22,917 nucleotides of DNA, taken from positions 47,224-70,140 of the forward strand of contig NW_014578422.1 of NCBI RefSeq assembly GCF_000485595.1, read 5' to 3'. This document shows positions 1 to 8,984 of the stretch, in pieces; the stretch's first letter is position 1, and every line of letters starts with the position of its first letter. A program made the position numbers and the translations under genes. The DNA is from Priapulus caudatus. Taxonomy: Eukaryota; Priapulida; Priapulimorpha; Priapulimorphida; Priapulidae. Below the pieces are notes generated by a model. The model worked only from the letters and a program-made list of their open reading frames with translations, did not search any database and had not been told where the DNA came from.

Positions 1-2
1 TA

Positions 3-164
3 ACGCCGCCGTCTCTCGCGCAAGGAGGCCGGAACGAGTATCGAGTGCTGCTGCAGTCGTTCGAGGCAACGGCGAGATGCACTGACGGACCATTGCCAGT
101 GGCTTCACAGGACTCGTTTGACGCAAGGCTCACGGCGGCCACTGAATACCACGCCCAGTCGCTC
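3..164 (+). CDS. Possible upstream SMG1 coding fragment
   Basis: This frame is open from the window edge to a TAG at 162-164 and reads like a helical protein segment (RNEYRVLLQSFEATA early, then FDARLTAATEYHAQSL). It lies on the SMG1 strand upstream of the first certain exon. An internal CAG at about 108-110 could be an acceptor. No donor is clear before the stop and I could not match it to a known part of SMG1, so it may be chance. Confidence 0.2.
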
Positions 165-972
165 TAGAGGACCGTCAGTCAGACATGCGCAATGTGAGAC
201 TGTTGTTATCCACGTGACCCATGCTACCCTTGCCAGACTTGCGACTTTTTGGTTGCTCGTCGCTGCCCGCATGCGAATCGTCGCACGCTTCACCGTGTGT
301 TGCTCATGCAAGTCTGCTGTCTACCACACGCATGGCATTCAAAGCGATTTCGGACGTTGGAGAGACGATGCTGAAAAAGTCAAATCAGTTGATTTCGCTT
401 AACTTCGTGCAAGCGACCAGATCGCCTACAGTTGGTAGTTGCACGTTCCGCAGAGCATAGGGGATTTCAAGCAATTTCGACTTGCGATTGGCTAGAATCG
501 GCAGCCGAGTTGCTGAAAATCGCAAGTCTGCGCTAGCTTAATGCTATGACAGTTGTCGTTTCGTCAACTTTGATGAACGACTTCAAGACTTCGTCAGAAA
601 TGCAGCGATAGAATATGCTGCTTTTTCGTTTTTGCTGAACGTTGGAGATATCTGCCGTAGAAATCCAAGCAGCCATAAAATGGTTGTTTTCGTTAGCTCT
701 GATAAACCACACTTCAGATACTCCTGGGAATGCGCAACTACGAAAATCCACAATTTTTTTGGCCAGCTTGCTAAACATTGCGAGAACCTGGCAGAACATG
801 AAAAATGTTTCTGAACACACTCTCATGTACTGGCACTCCAATTCGTGGATACTCGAGTACCGGCTCACAACGGTCCACAGCTCACGTTAAATGTCAACAC
901 TTCCTCTCTCACACACTCGTGTTTCTCTTTCTCTGTCTCTCTCTGTCTCTCTCTGTGTGTCATGGGGAGCAG
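165..972 (+). other. Presumed SMG1 intron, no feature recognised
   Basis: About 800 bases of balanced composition without a convincing exon, repeat or RNA gene. The last 60 bases (902-960) are a (TC)n/(TCTG) polypyrimidine stretch that serves as the tract of the following 3' splice site. Confidence 0.5.
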
Positions 973-1148
973 GCGTGCAGGTCGTGCTCACACTGGAGCC
1001 AGCAATCGCGGGTGTGCAGGAGAAATACGCGCAGCAGGAGGCAAGCATCAGCCAGCGACTACGCTGGGCCGCCGGCGCCAACCAATCGCTGCAGGCCACG
1101 CTCGACAAGTTCGAACAGGCATCGCGCGATCGCACCGACTTCCTGCTG
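973..1148 (+). CDS. SMG1: SMG1 exon (region after the kinase domain)
   Basis: The reading frame has GTC at 981 and ends CTG|GTAGGT at 1148/1149, phase 0. The acceptor is either CAG at 970-972 or CAG at 978-980; the second gives exactly 56 codons and phase 0. It follows a long TC-rich tract. The peptide contains TLEPAIAGVQEKYAQQEASI and LRWAAGAN, a near-exact match to the conserved SMG1 C-terminal region. Confidence 0.92.
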
Positions 1149-4100
1149 GTAGGTGGCGCCACCAGAGAATGCGGCTTCATTCATTTTTGCACGACAACAT
1201 TTTTTTTGTGGTCTGATGAAGAGGCACAAGGTCTTGAAAGCTTGCAGTTAAAGTATATAATATATTATTTTTATATCCCTGTTAGATATATATTATAAAT
1301 AATGATAATATTAATATTTATTTAATATCTTTAATATTAATATTTATCTTTTATATATGTATATATATAAAAGATATTTTTAATCTATATAGTTAGCCAT
1401 CACCACCATAAAATATACACCTGTCTGCAAAGAACACCTTTGGCTTTACCCTTGAATGACCTTTATAGTTGGGTTTGACATGCTGTGTCTATCTCGCATG
1501 CATAGGTGGAGAGTAAGATTGCTGTGGACATCAGCAACCTGTGCAACTCTGTACTGCACTGTGAAGCGCTGCGCACGCGCACACCTGAAGCCATCAACGG
1601 TGACCGCAACTTTGTCGTCCTCATCAACAGGGTAAGCCGTACCTTGTCAACCTTATTAACAGGTGAGTCTTACTTGTCAACCTCATTAACAGGTGAGTCT
1701 TACCTTGTAAACATCATTAGCAGGTAAGTCTTACCTTGTCAAACTTACTAACAGGTAAGTCTTACCTTGTAAACATCATTAGCAGGTAAGTCTTACCTTG
1801 TAAACATCATTAGCAGGTAAGTCTTACCTTGTAAACATCATTAGCAGGTAAGTCTTACCTTGTAAACATCATTAGCAGGTAAGCCGTACCTTGTTCAACC
1901 TTATTAACAGGTAAGTCTTACCTTGTGAACATCATTAGCAGGTAAGTCTTACCTTGTCGACTTCATTAGCAGGTAAGTCTTACCTTGTAAACATCATTAG
2001 CAGGTAAGTTCTTACCTTGTAAACAATCATTAGCAGTAAGCGCTACTTGTCCAACCTTATTAACAGTGAGTCTTACCTTGTAAACATCATTAGCAGGTAA
2101 GTCTTACCTTGTCGACAGATGAGTCTTATCTCATAATCCTCATCAGCAAGTAAGTCTTAAACTTTGACTTCGTTCGTCACCAGATTCGTTTGTTCACAAT
2201 GCTTCCATTCTCTGCCACCAGATGTCAGGAGAGCTACGTGCTCAAGGACAACTGCAGCGACTCGGTGAGCCCCCTGGAGGCGTCGCTCGTCGAGTCAGGC
2301 CCCTGCGGCACCGCGCCCGTCATGCTCGAGTGGGTGCAGACAGCGCTGGCGTGCGTCGTCACGGCGACGACGCGCGGCGGAGGCGGCGGCCGAGCGCGAG
2401 CGGGCGCTGGAGCGCTTGCCCGCGCACGGCCGTGCGCGGGTCACGATGACGATGATCTCGCAACCTGCTGGCGACGCCACACAAGCTGATGTCGGTATGT
2501 GCGGTCGCATCCTCAAAACCATGCGCCAAGGAAGTGGCGTCACCCTGCGCCTGGCGCACGCCTGCTACGCGCCTGCTGACTGTATGTTACGGTACTTTTA
2601 TTACGTTTCAACCCGTATTACGTGCATGGGGTGCGAGGGTGTCGGTTGCCGTGGCGACGAAGCATCCTCATCCTCTCCGGCAGTGCGAGGAGTATCGGGA
2701 CGGGCGGCCTGCAGAGTGATATTGTGTTGAGATGAAGCAGTGCCGGTTTGCCGTTGGTGACGAACCATCCGTATCTTCTCCCTCAGTATGAGGAGGAGCA
2801 GCAGGGGGAGGCTGCCAATTATATTGAGTAGATGAGAGTGTCGGAGTTTGGGTATGGTTGCATCGGAAAACCATCCGTATCTTCTCCCTCAGTATGAGGA
2901 GAGCAGCTGGGGGAGGCTGCAAATTGATATTGTTAGGCCATGAGAAGTGTCGGTTGCGTGCTGACGAACCATCCGTATCTTCTCCTCAGTATGAGAGGAG
3001 CAGGCAGGGGAGGCTCCAATTGATATGAGTAGGATGAGAGTGTCGGTTGCCATGGGGACAAACCAAACGTATCTTCTCCTGCAGTATGAAGAGCGAGCAA
3101 GCAGGGGATGGCTGCAAATTGATTATTGTGGAGGTGAGAGTGTCGGTTGCCATTGGTGACGAACCATCGTGTATCTTCTCCCTCGATGAGGAGCCGAGCA
3201 GCTGGGGAGGCTGCAAATTGAATTGTGGTAGGATGAGAGCTGGCCGGTTGCGTGGTGAGAAACCATTCGTATCTTCTCCTTCAGTATGAGCGAGGAGCAG
3301 CGGGGTGGAAGGCTGCAAATTGATATTGTGTTAGGATGAGAGTCGTCGGTTGCGTTGGTGACGAACCATCCGTAATTTCTCCCTCAGTATGAGAGGAGCA
3401 GCAGGGAGAGGCTGCAATTGATATGTGTAGGATGAGACGCTGCCGGTTGCCGCTGGTGACGAACCATCCGTATCTTCTCTCCAGTATAGTATGAAGAGAG
3501 AGAGCAGGGGGAGGCCGCAAACTATATTGGTGTAGGATGAGAGTGTCGGTTGCGATGGTGACGAACATCCGGATCTTCCCCTCAGTATGAGGAGAGCAGC
3601 AGGGGAGGCTGCAAATTGTATTGTGTTAGGATGAGAGTGTCGGTTGCCGTCGGTGACGAACCATCCGTATCTTCTCTGCATATGAAGAGGAGCAGCAAGG
3701 GGGAGGTTGCGCGGGGAGGCGGCAGCATGCCGTGGCGCGCCGTACATCCTCGCCTTCCTTTTACCGTGGATCTCGGAGGCTTCAGCGAGTGCTGCAAGAC
3801 ATCATGGCCCCAGAAGAACAAGCTGAAACGGCACGGCAGACGACGTGGCGGCGCTCCTGAGGCAGATCCGCGGTTAGTGGGCGCGCGATTTATACGGGAG
3901 AAGGCTGTTTGTAGTAGCCCGACGATGCTGCCTTTCTCCTGCCTTTTGTCTTTATTTTGAACGCACACACTACACCGCAAATATGACGCACGGCACGCAC
4001 TTCAACGCACACGCACACAACAGGCATACAACACTCACACACACACACACACACACAAACAGGCACGCACGCACATTTGCTTTTCATAGTATCAATTATA

Positions 4101-4285
4101 ATTATAGTGTTTTTCCTGTAGTAATGGGATATGTGGTTTCTAATCTTTACATGTAATAATATTTAATATTAATAATAATAATATAATATATATTAATATT
4201 ATATAAATATAGTTTATATATTATAATATATATAAATATTATAAATAATATAATATAATTATAATATATTTAATAATATTTAATA

Positions 4286-4326
<41 letters not shown>

Positions 4327-5651
4327 CATAAATACATACTTACATATTATCTATCGTGATATCTGGAGCGTATTGTGTGTCTACGCAGCATCTACGACGG
4401 ACTGGTAGAATTTGCATCACCGATCACGCAGCAGTCGAGCGGGGACACCAGCGAAGTCAGCAGCTCCCATCCCGCTGCAGTATGTGTCCCACCTGTCAGG
4501 TACGCACTTACCTGTACGCGTCACGTATGCGTCCACCTGTTCGCATCTACCTCGTAACTCTGGTCACAGGACAGAGAGGCGGTTACCGTAGTCCGAGTCG
4601 GTGTCCATCCAAGGTGGCCAACTAGGGTTAATTTCAGTTGCTCACATTAAATCGCCCTTTTTTTTCCCATTCTTTGTCCTTTAACATGCGCAGTGTGTGC
4701 CCACCTTTACACGTTCACTGCGTACCTCGCCTTTAACATGCGCAGTGTGTGCCCCACCTTTAACACGTTCACTGCGTACCTCGCCTTTAACAATTGCGCA
4801 GTGTGTGCGCCCACCTTTATAATACACGCTTCACTGCGTACCTCGCTTTAACATGTGCCTAGTTTGTGTGCACGCCGCCTTTAACACGTGTCGTGTGTAA
4901 ATTTGACAGCGATGAGGCTGCCCTTGAAGCAGGCTGATGCGAAGGACTCGAAACCGTCGCCGGTCAAGCCAACCTCTCTTCAGATGTTCTTCAGCAGTAC
5001 ACCACCAGGTGGCCCCACCGGTCCCAAATCTGCAGGTGAGTGTGATGGCAGGGGGGATTGTGTTTGGGACAGATGTCGTGTGACATATGGAAAGGGGTGG
5101 GGGGGTCCGTTAGGGTCACGTGGTTCAACTTATTCGCAAAAATCCAGTCAGACACGATCTTAATTATTTAACCAATTAAGTCATAAACAGGTTTAATTGC
5201 AAAAGCTTTATATAACTTGTTTTATCTGGATTCAACTAGTAATATATATATATATATATAAACAATGAAATAATAGAATACAGACATTTGGTCACGTACA
5301 TGAAATATTAAACGTTACGTTTCAATCTGTAATACACATTATTTGTATTCATGTGATTGTTTCGGTACCGACCGAGTTCTCTTGGGCCAACGATCGGTGG
5401 CCGGATTCGATGTCTCCGAGCGTCTTGTCGCTCACCAGCGTGGCGCCGCTAACTGTCGTTTATTCCAGAAAAAAACGGCGGCGCCGGCGGCGGCGGCGAC
5501 ATCGCGCGAGCGGCGGTTGGCGCGGACCCCGCACGCGGCAAGGCCCTGCAGGTGAGCGAATCGTACGCGATCGGCGTGTGCCGCCGCATCAAGATGAGTA
5601 ATGGGCGTGACCCGGATCGCCGCGCAGGCCGCCTCAACGTTGCGCGAGCAG
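973..5651 (+). CDS. SMG1: SMG1 (PIKK kinase of nonsense-mediated decay), 3' part, seven exons
   Basis: SMG1 is the large PI3K-related kinase that, with SMG8 and SMG9, phosphorylates UPF1 during nonsense-mediated mRNA decay in the cytoplasm. I recognise the C-terminal region from conserved stretches in order: TLEPAIAGVQEKYAQQEASI and LRWAAGAN (exon 973/981-1148), EALRTRTPEAIN (1506-1631), IYDGLVEFASP (4389-4499), and DPARGKAL, ESYAIGV, GRDPDRR before the FATC end (5469-5651). The kinase domain lies upstream, outside the window. All exons have GT-AG borders. The final residues of FATC (vertebrate proteins end in a Trp-rich tail after AEQ) should sit in one more exon that I could not find between 5652 and 11365. 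Several exons need one base removed to stay in frame (near 1631, 2380, 2465, 4930, 5645). These look like consensus errors because splice sites and protein similarity persist across them. The introns carry the tandem arrays described separately. Confidence 0.9.
1149..1505 (+). other. SMG1 intron, AT-rich
   Basis: The intron begins with a palindromic GGTGGCGCCACC core (1152-1163). From 1250 to 1400 it becomes a TA/ATT-rich tract of simple sequence. It ends in ATAG|GTGG at 1505/1506. Confidence 0.75.
1506..1631 (+). CDS. SMG1: SMG1 exon
   Basis: This exon has 42 codons and starts in phase 0 after ATAG. It contains NLCNSVLHCEALRTRTPEAI, which aligns with the FESLRTRTAEAL segment of vertebrate SMG1. 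The donor reads AACAGGGTAAGC, with one more G than all the downstream repeat copies of this junction (AACAGGTAAG). If the extra G is an error, the exon ends at 1630 as AG and the next exon supplies A, giving Arg followed by CQ as in other SMG1 proteins. Confidence 0.92.
1632..2155 (+). repeat. 31-bp tandem array of 5' splice-site motifs
   Basis: About 17 head-to-tail copies of a ~31-bp unit fill the intron directly behind the exon. The unit core is ATTAGCAGGTAAGTCTTACC. Ten copies have the exact U1-complementary CAGGTAAGT and the others have GTGAGT or GTAAGC. AGGTAAG-T-CTTACCT is an inverted repeat, so both strands carry splice-donor-like sequence. The first unit is the real donor of the preceding exon. 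A variant beginning GTAAGCCGTACC recurs at about 1632, 1879 and (degraded) 2036, which suggests a higher-order repeat. Confidence 0.95.
2222..2494 (+). CDS. SMG1: SMG1 exon, GC-rich, frame interrupted
   Basis: The acceptor CCACCAG ends at 2221. The first frame gives CQESYVLKDNCSDSVSPLEA and later VMLEWVQTALACVV. It then moves by one base near 2380 (AAEAAAERERALERL) and again near 2465 (NLLATPHKLMS), each consistent with one extra base. The segments align in order with the SMG1 helical region (CQQM..., EWLLSAH..., then a Glu-rich helix). A GTATGT donor lies at 2495; a second GTATGT at 2582 is an alternative end if the frame reading ILKTMRQ is coding. Confidence 0.7.
2626..3713 (+). repeat. ~100-bp tandem array of 3' splice-site-like units
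   Basis: About 11 copies of a 96-106-bp unit. Each reads roughly GAGAGTGTCGGTTGCC, GACGAACCATCCGTATCTTC, TCCCTCAG|TATGAGGAGG, AGCAGCAGGGGGAGGCTGCA, AATTGATATTGTGTTAGGAT. The TCTTCTCCCTCAG box recurs at about 2772, 2878, 2975, 3071, 3270, 3373, 3470 and 3573, and is damaged at about 3172 and 3669. The first unit (2626-2725) is divergent and GC-richer. It reads LRQCEEYRDGRPAE, which resembles the SMG1 RQFLGEYKSW segment and may be the founding exon. The last unit runs into the next exon. Confidence 0.93.
3681..3872 (+). CDS. SMG1: Probable SMG1 exon after the tandem array, frame interrupted
   Basis: The open frame from the last array unit reads YEEEQQ..., then RRLQRVLQDIMAPEEQAETA (about 3770-3830), and after a one-base shift DDVAALLRQIR up to GTTAGT at 3873. 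The order LQ(D/E)I...LRQI before SIYDGLVEF matches the SMG1 segment MLQEITPTLKELKTQSQS. The exon start is uncertain: the expected CAG just before 3681 reads GCA in this unit. Similarity is weaker than for the other exons. Confidence 0.55.
3873..4388 (+). other. SMG1 intron: CA repeat and AT-rich tract
   Basis: The intron contains an AC/CACG microsatellite at about 4010-4075. A long AT-only region with (TA)n follows at about 4140-4335. It ends in CTACGCAG at 4388. Confidence 0.8.
4389..4499 (+). CDS. SMG1: SMG1 exon
   Basis: The exon contains IYDGLVEFASPITQQ, a clear match to IYNNLVSFASPL of vertebrate SMG1, followed by a Ser-rich linker (SSSHPAAV). The acceptor is CGCAG at 4388 and the donor CAG|GTACGC at 4500. 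It starts with one base and ends with two bases of split codons. Confidence 0.9.
4673..4880 (+). repeat. ~52-61-bp minisatellite in SMG1 intron
   Basis: Four copies of a unit reading CCTTTAACATGCGCAGTGTG, then TGCCCACCTTTAACACGTTC and ACTGCGTACCTCG. Copies differ by small indels. The array lies directly upstream of the next exon's acceptor (TTTGACAG at 4909) and probably supplies its pyrimidine tract. Confidence 0.9.
4910..5035 (+). CDS. SMG1: SMG1 exon, Pro/Ser-rich linker before FATC
   Basis: The acceptor is GACAG at 4909 and the donor CAG|GTGAGT at 5036. Joined to the previous exon the frame begins SDEAALEAG and hits TGA. Removing one G near 4932 gives DEAALEAADAKDSKPSPVKP and continues LQMFFSSTPPGGPTGPKSA to the donor in phase 1, which fits the next exon. 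This is the poorly conserved linker that precedes FATC in SMG1, so the assignment rests on position, splice sites and phase. Confidence 0.75.
5036..5468 (+). other. SMG1 intron
   Basis: G-rich at the start (about 5095-5105), AT-rich with (TA)n at 5243-5260, otherwise plain. It ends in TATTCCAG at 5468. No other feature seen. Confidence 0.7.
5469..5651 (+). CDS. SMG1: SMG1 exon, start of FATC region
   Basis: It starts AA after TATTCCAG, matching the phase left by the previous exon. A Gly/Ala-rich run is followed by ADPARGKALQVSESYAIGVC, RRIKM and GRDPDRR, aligning with [20 protein letters not shown] of vertebrate SMG1. Near the end, GTTGCGCGAGCAG needs one base removed to read VAEQ, the conserved entry into FATC. 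The exon then ends at CAG|GTACGT (5652), and the length minus one base restores phase 0. The remaining FATC residues are not in this exon. Confidence 0.88.
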
Positions 5652-5685
5652 GTACGTGCCTCCGACGGCGACGCGCGGCCGCCGC

Positions 5686-5848
5686 GCCCGTCTAAGTGTC
5701 GATGGTGGTGGTGTCCGTCGAAGTCACGTCGACGACGACGCCCGTCATAAGTGTCGACGGTAGGTGTCCATCTAAATGTGACGACGGTGTCCGTCTGAAT
5801 TGTTGACGGCGGCGCCCGTCTGAAATGTCGACGCGGGCGCCGGCACGT
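5686..5848 (+). repeat. ~28-bp GC-rich minisatellite
   Basis: About six degenerate copies of a unit resembling GCGCCCGTCTAAGTGTCGAC plus GGTGGTGT. It lies some 35 bases behind the last visible SMG1 donor. The overlapping frames stay open only because the unit is repeated. Confidence 0.85.
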
Positions 5849-6194
5849 GCAATGTGGAGCGTCGGTGATGTAGCGATCGGGTCCGTTTGCGTCGTCGTAC
5901 GGACTATACGAGGTTACTAAAATCACGAATACGATATTCGCTGGATAGTCGTCGATGAATATCGTCGCGAGTCACGGAGGGACTTGTAGAGTCACGAAGA
6001 GTTCATGATGATGATATATTGAGCGAGCCAAATTAATGGCTAAGATGTTTGCACGGGAGATGTTCTTTGTACAGCTCACGGCGCGTGCCATCGATTTTTT
6101 TAACTCGTGATTCGACTATTTTTACGGGATGAATTCTCCTACGTGGGTTGGACCTTAACAATATGTGATGACATGCCTGTCGGTGCCGATCGTC
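5849..6194. other. Intronic or intergenic DNA, nothing recognised
   Basis: Balanced composition, no exon-like frame with splice sites, no repeat seen. It could be SMG1 intron or the start of the intergenic region, depending on where the last FATC exon lies. Confidence 0.4.
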
Positions 6195-6336
6195 CAGGGT
6201 AAAAATCACGGGAGCGATCGAGCGATTTAGCTCTTCAAAACCTCCGAATCGTCCCGTGAGACTCAAAATAGCTCCCAACATTTTTGACACAGCACTTTTG
6301 AAAAGAGCTCCCATGAAAAAAAAGAATTTTTCCCTG
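6195..6336. mobile_element. Short MITE-like element with CAGGG ends
   Basis: The left end is CAGGGTAAAAATCACGGGAG; the right end, reversed, is CAGGGAAAAATTC. The interior (GAGCGATTTAGCTCTTC) resembles the interior of the hAT-type MITE at 20776-20966 (GGGCGATTTAGACCCC). The flanks are only roughly alike (CGATCGTC against ATCGCTCC), so this copy is old or its duplication is degraded. Confidence 0.6.
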
Positions 6337-6499
6337 ATCGCTCCCGTGGTAAATTTATTGCGGCTGTTTCAAAATATGAATCAAAATGAAATAATTAACG
6401 ACAAATAATTCAGTAATATAATTTACCATAAGCAAAAACAATTACGAATAATTTATTTGAACGTGACACTAAAAGCCGACGCCTAACAACAACGAACGC

Positions 6500-8130
6500 A
6501 GTACGTTGTTGCAGTGGTCAGTGGTCTGGCGTCAGTGTGGGCGGGCAGGCAAGCCATTCGTCCGCGTGACTCGCTCACTCACGGCTGACTCCGTCCTTCG
6601 CACGAGGTCGACTTTGGTCATCAAGACGACGAAATATCGAGAATCATGCGGCTGTCTACGAGCGGACGCATGGTGTGACCTCGCCCTGACCCCAGCCCTT
6701 GGCTGCGCGTACCCGCCCTTGCTAGAGAAAGCACCGTTGACTCGTCCTTTGTGGAGCGGTGGTGATCGTGTGGAATGGACTGAGCGACGCGGTTCACGAA
6801 GCAGCAGCAGCAGCAGCTGATAATGACGGCAGCCGATCGTCCGTCGTCCCGCCGGCAGCCGAGATTCAGCAGGCTGCCGCAGAGCAGCAATGCCGGCGGC
6901 GACGCGATACGCCGATGCATGAGCGATGATGATGACGAAACGGCCCGCGCACGCGGAGCGTGCGACGGCGAGCCTTGGACAGCGCGGCTGAAACAGCGGC
7001 CGCGCGGCCGGGGCAAGCCGCGTGATGAGTGGGTGGGGGGAGAGCTGCGCACGTGCGTGCTTGCGACAAAAATTGGTTGAAAATTCTCCCGTTTGCGCTA
7101 GGCATAACAGATGAGCTCTGTCGGCCGCCATATTGTTGTTATTGTGCCTTGAAACAATGTCTAACATCCACATTATCCCCATTGACCTCATAACCCCAGT
7201 TGATGTATGGACGCAGGGCCGTAGCTAGGAATTAATGCCAAGATGAATGACGCGCCTGAGCGCTTGTTCTAGGCAGCTGTGGGCATGCCTTCCCCCGGAA
7301 ATTTTGAAATATAGAAGCTGCTGAAATGCCATTTCCAGCCATTTCAGGTAGGTTCATACTAAACTCCCCAAACGTTGTAGCGGAGTATTTTCTAATTGTA
7401 AATCCCATTGTTCTGTCACTCGTTCTTTTTTTGGCGGCAGGCGAGCTGCCCCCCCCCCTTTGCTGCTGCGGGCCTGGGGACGTTAGAGTTTAGAGCCAAA
7501 CAATATGGCGGCCAAGTGACGTGACCTCACTCAATGCGGATGCGCAGTAATGCGGTTATTACGTATAGATCGGTCTTCACGCCCAGTCTTCTCGGCTAAA
7601 AATCTCGGCTGGCCTTGGCTGCACTCGTTACAGGCTGCGTCAGACGAGATGCAATGCAGACGAGAGGCCAGGGCGGGGGATGCGGCGCGGTGACGGCCGA
7701 GACAGGTTCTCACTAACGCACGCACGCACGCACGCACGCACGCGCCGCGGGGGGAGAGGGGACAGTTACGCGCCCGCTCAAGGCTCTACGGTGCGCGACG
7801 TACATGAGTAAAAACCTTGCCGTTAAAGTCAAGCGCTATAGTTCGCTGCATGAAAACCCGGTGGCGCCACCCTCCGACCGCTCCGCGCCCGAAACCGCCA
7901 ACCAATCGGGGACGCGGCGAGCGCGCCGGTGGGCGCCCCCTATCGAGAAAACCTGGCGACGACATCTGCGCCAGTCGTGTCGGCGACGGCCGACGACGCT
8001 ACAGTGTGAGCGTGTTTATAGGTGGAGTTAGGAACGTCGGAAGATTGCGTGTGCGCGCAAGCAACAAGAGCGACGCAGCAGTGACGCGGGAGAGCAGAGA
8101 GCCTTTTATTCGCGTGAAAAAGGCGGCGAC
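6500..8130. other. CpG-rich region without a convincing gene
   Basis: This stretch is markedly richer in GC and CpG than its surroundings, apart from the MITE at 7214-7477. It includes (CAG)n at 6800-6819 and (ACGC)n at 7718-7742. Several frames of 60-220 codons are open on both strands, as expected at high GC, but none has recognisable domains or a coherent set of splice sites. It could include a promoter, an untranslated region or the missing SMG1 end exon; I cannot show any of these. Confidence 0.4.
7214..7477. mobile_element. MITE, CAGGGCCGTAGC family, 5-bp target duplication
   Basis: The left end is CAGGGCCGTAGCTAGG; the right end, reversed, is CAGGCCCGCAGCAG. GGACG directly precedes the left end (7209-7213) and follows the right end (7478-7482). 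Length is about 264 bp with a C-run near the right end (7449-7458). It is related in ends, length and duplication size to the element at 11491-11759. There is no coding capacity, so it is non-autonomous. Confidence 0.75.
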
Positions 8131-8159
8131 ATATATTTGAGCTTCTACGTTATATAACG

Positions 8160-8951
8160 AGATGAGTAACATAATTATAAGTGGTGAAGGTAGGGAGGTG
8201 GTGAGGAGAGTTGAGGGGGAGATCTAGAGGTGGAGGAAGCAAGAGTGGAAGCATTGGTTTATGGAGTGTAGGGCTTAATGTGAGTTCGAGGGAAACGAGA
8301 GCAGAAGAGGAGGGAAAGAAAAATTAGAGGGAGCGCGATAAAAATGAAAAAGAAAGAGAAAGAGAGAGACAGAGACAGAGAAAGAGAAAGAGAGCGAGAG
8401 AGAGAGAGAGAAAAGTAAATGGAGTGAACGAGGTAGGGAGAAGATTGGTGCATGTTGAATGCACCCGTGAGATCTTTTGTTTAGTAGCGGTATATAGCAA
8501 GGCGTCTTATTACCTCTAGCATTACTCTAGCAACGGACAGTTATTCGTGTTCTCTTTTAAGCGGAATATTGCTAGTTATATTCAGTGTGCAGTGCGGTGT
8601 CAGCGCGATTATAGGAATGTTATTTAACCAACAGGTTACATTCCACTCTATTGTAACGCTTAGCATTAGCTGGCTTAGCATGCTCTTACTCTGCCTTCCA
8701 TTCTAGTTGGTCGTTTCTTGGCGCCATGCTTGCGTGTGTTGCATTAATTCGATGTTAATATTTCATTGTTCGCCAGTTAAAGTTATTTGGTTATGAAGGT
8801 TTTAAAATTAGGGGATCGGAATTGGGTTAGGAAGGTATAGAGGGGGGGGGCAGACATAGAGACAGAAAGAAACAGACGGAGACAGTGACATAGGCAGATA
8901 CACCGAAAGAAAGAGATGGGTAGGGCAACAGCCAGAAAAAGAGAGAGATAA

Positions 8952-8984
<33 letters not shown>

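Noticed and set aside
2668-3747. Several overlapping minus-strand frames of 80-140 codons with repeated QPPPAALLILREK-like peptides
   Set aside because: They follow the 100-bp tandem unit, change frame with its indels and lie antisense to SMG1; no domain, no independent start.
6760-6930. Frame with AVHEAAAAAADN considered as the missing SMG1 FATC end
   Set aside because: Only the Ala run and a few residues resemble it; the Trp-containing terminus and stop are absent and (CAG)n explains the Ala run.
6532-7191. 219-codon minus-strand frame in the CpG-rich tract
   Set aside because: High GC leaves many frames open; composition is Arg/Ala/Ser-rich, no domain, and competing frames are equally open.
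7930-8008. Frame reading ENLATTSAPVVSATADD, briefly similar to the KNLATSADT linker of SMG1
   Set aside because: It lies after the FATC-entry exon, so it is out of order; low-complexity chance match.
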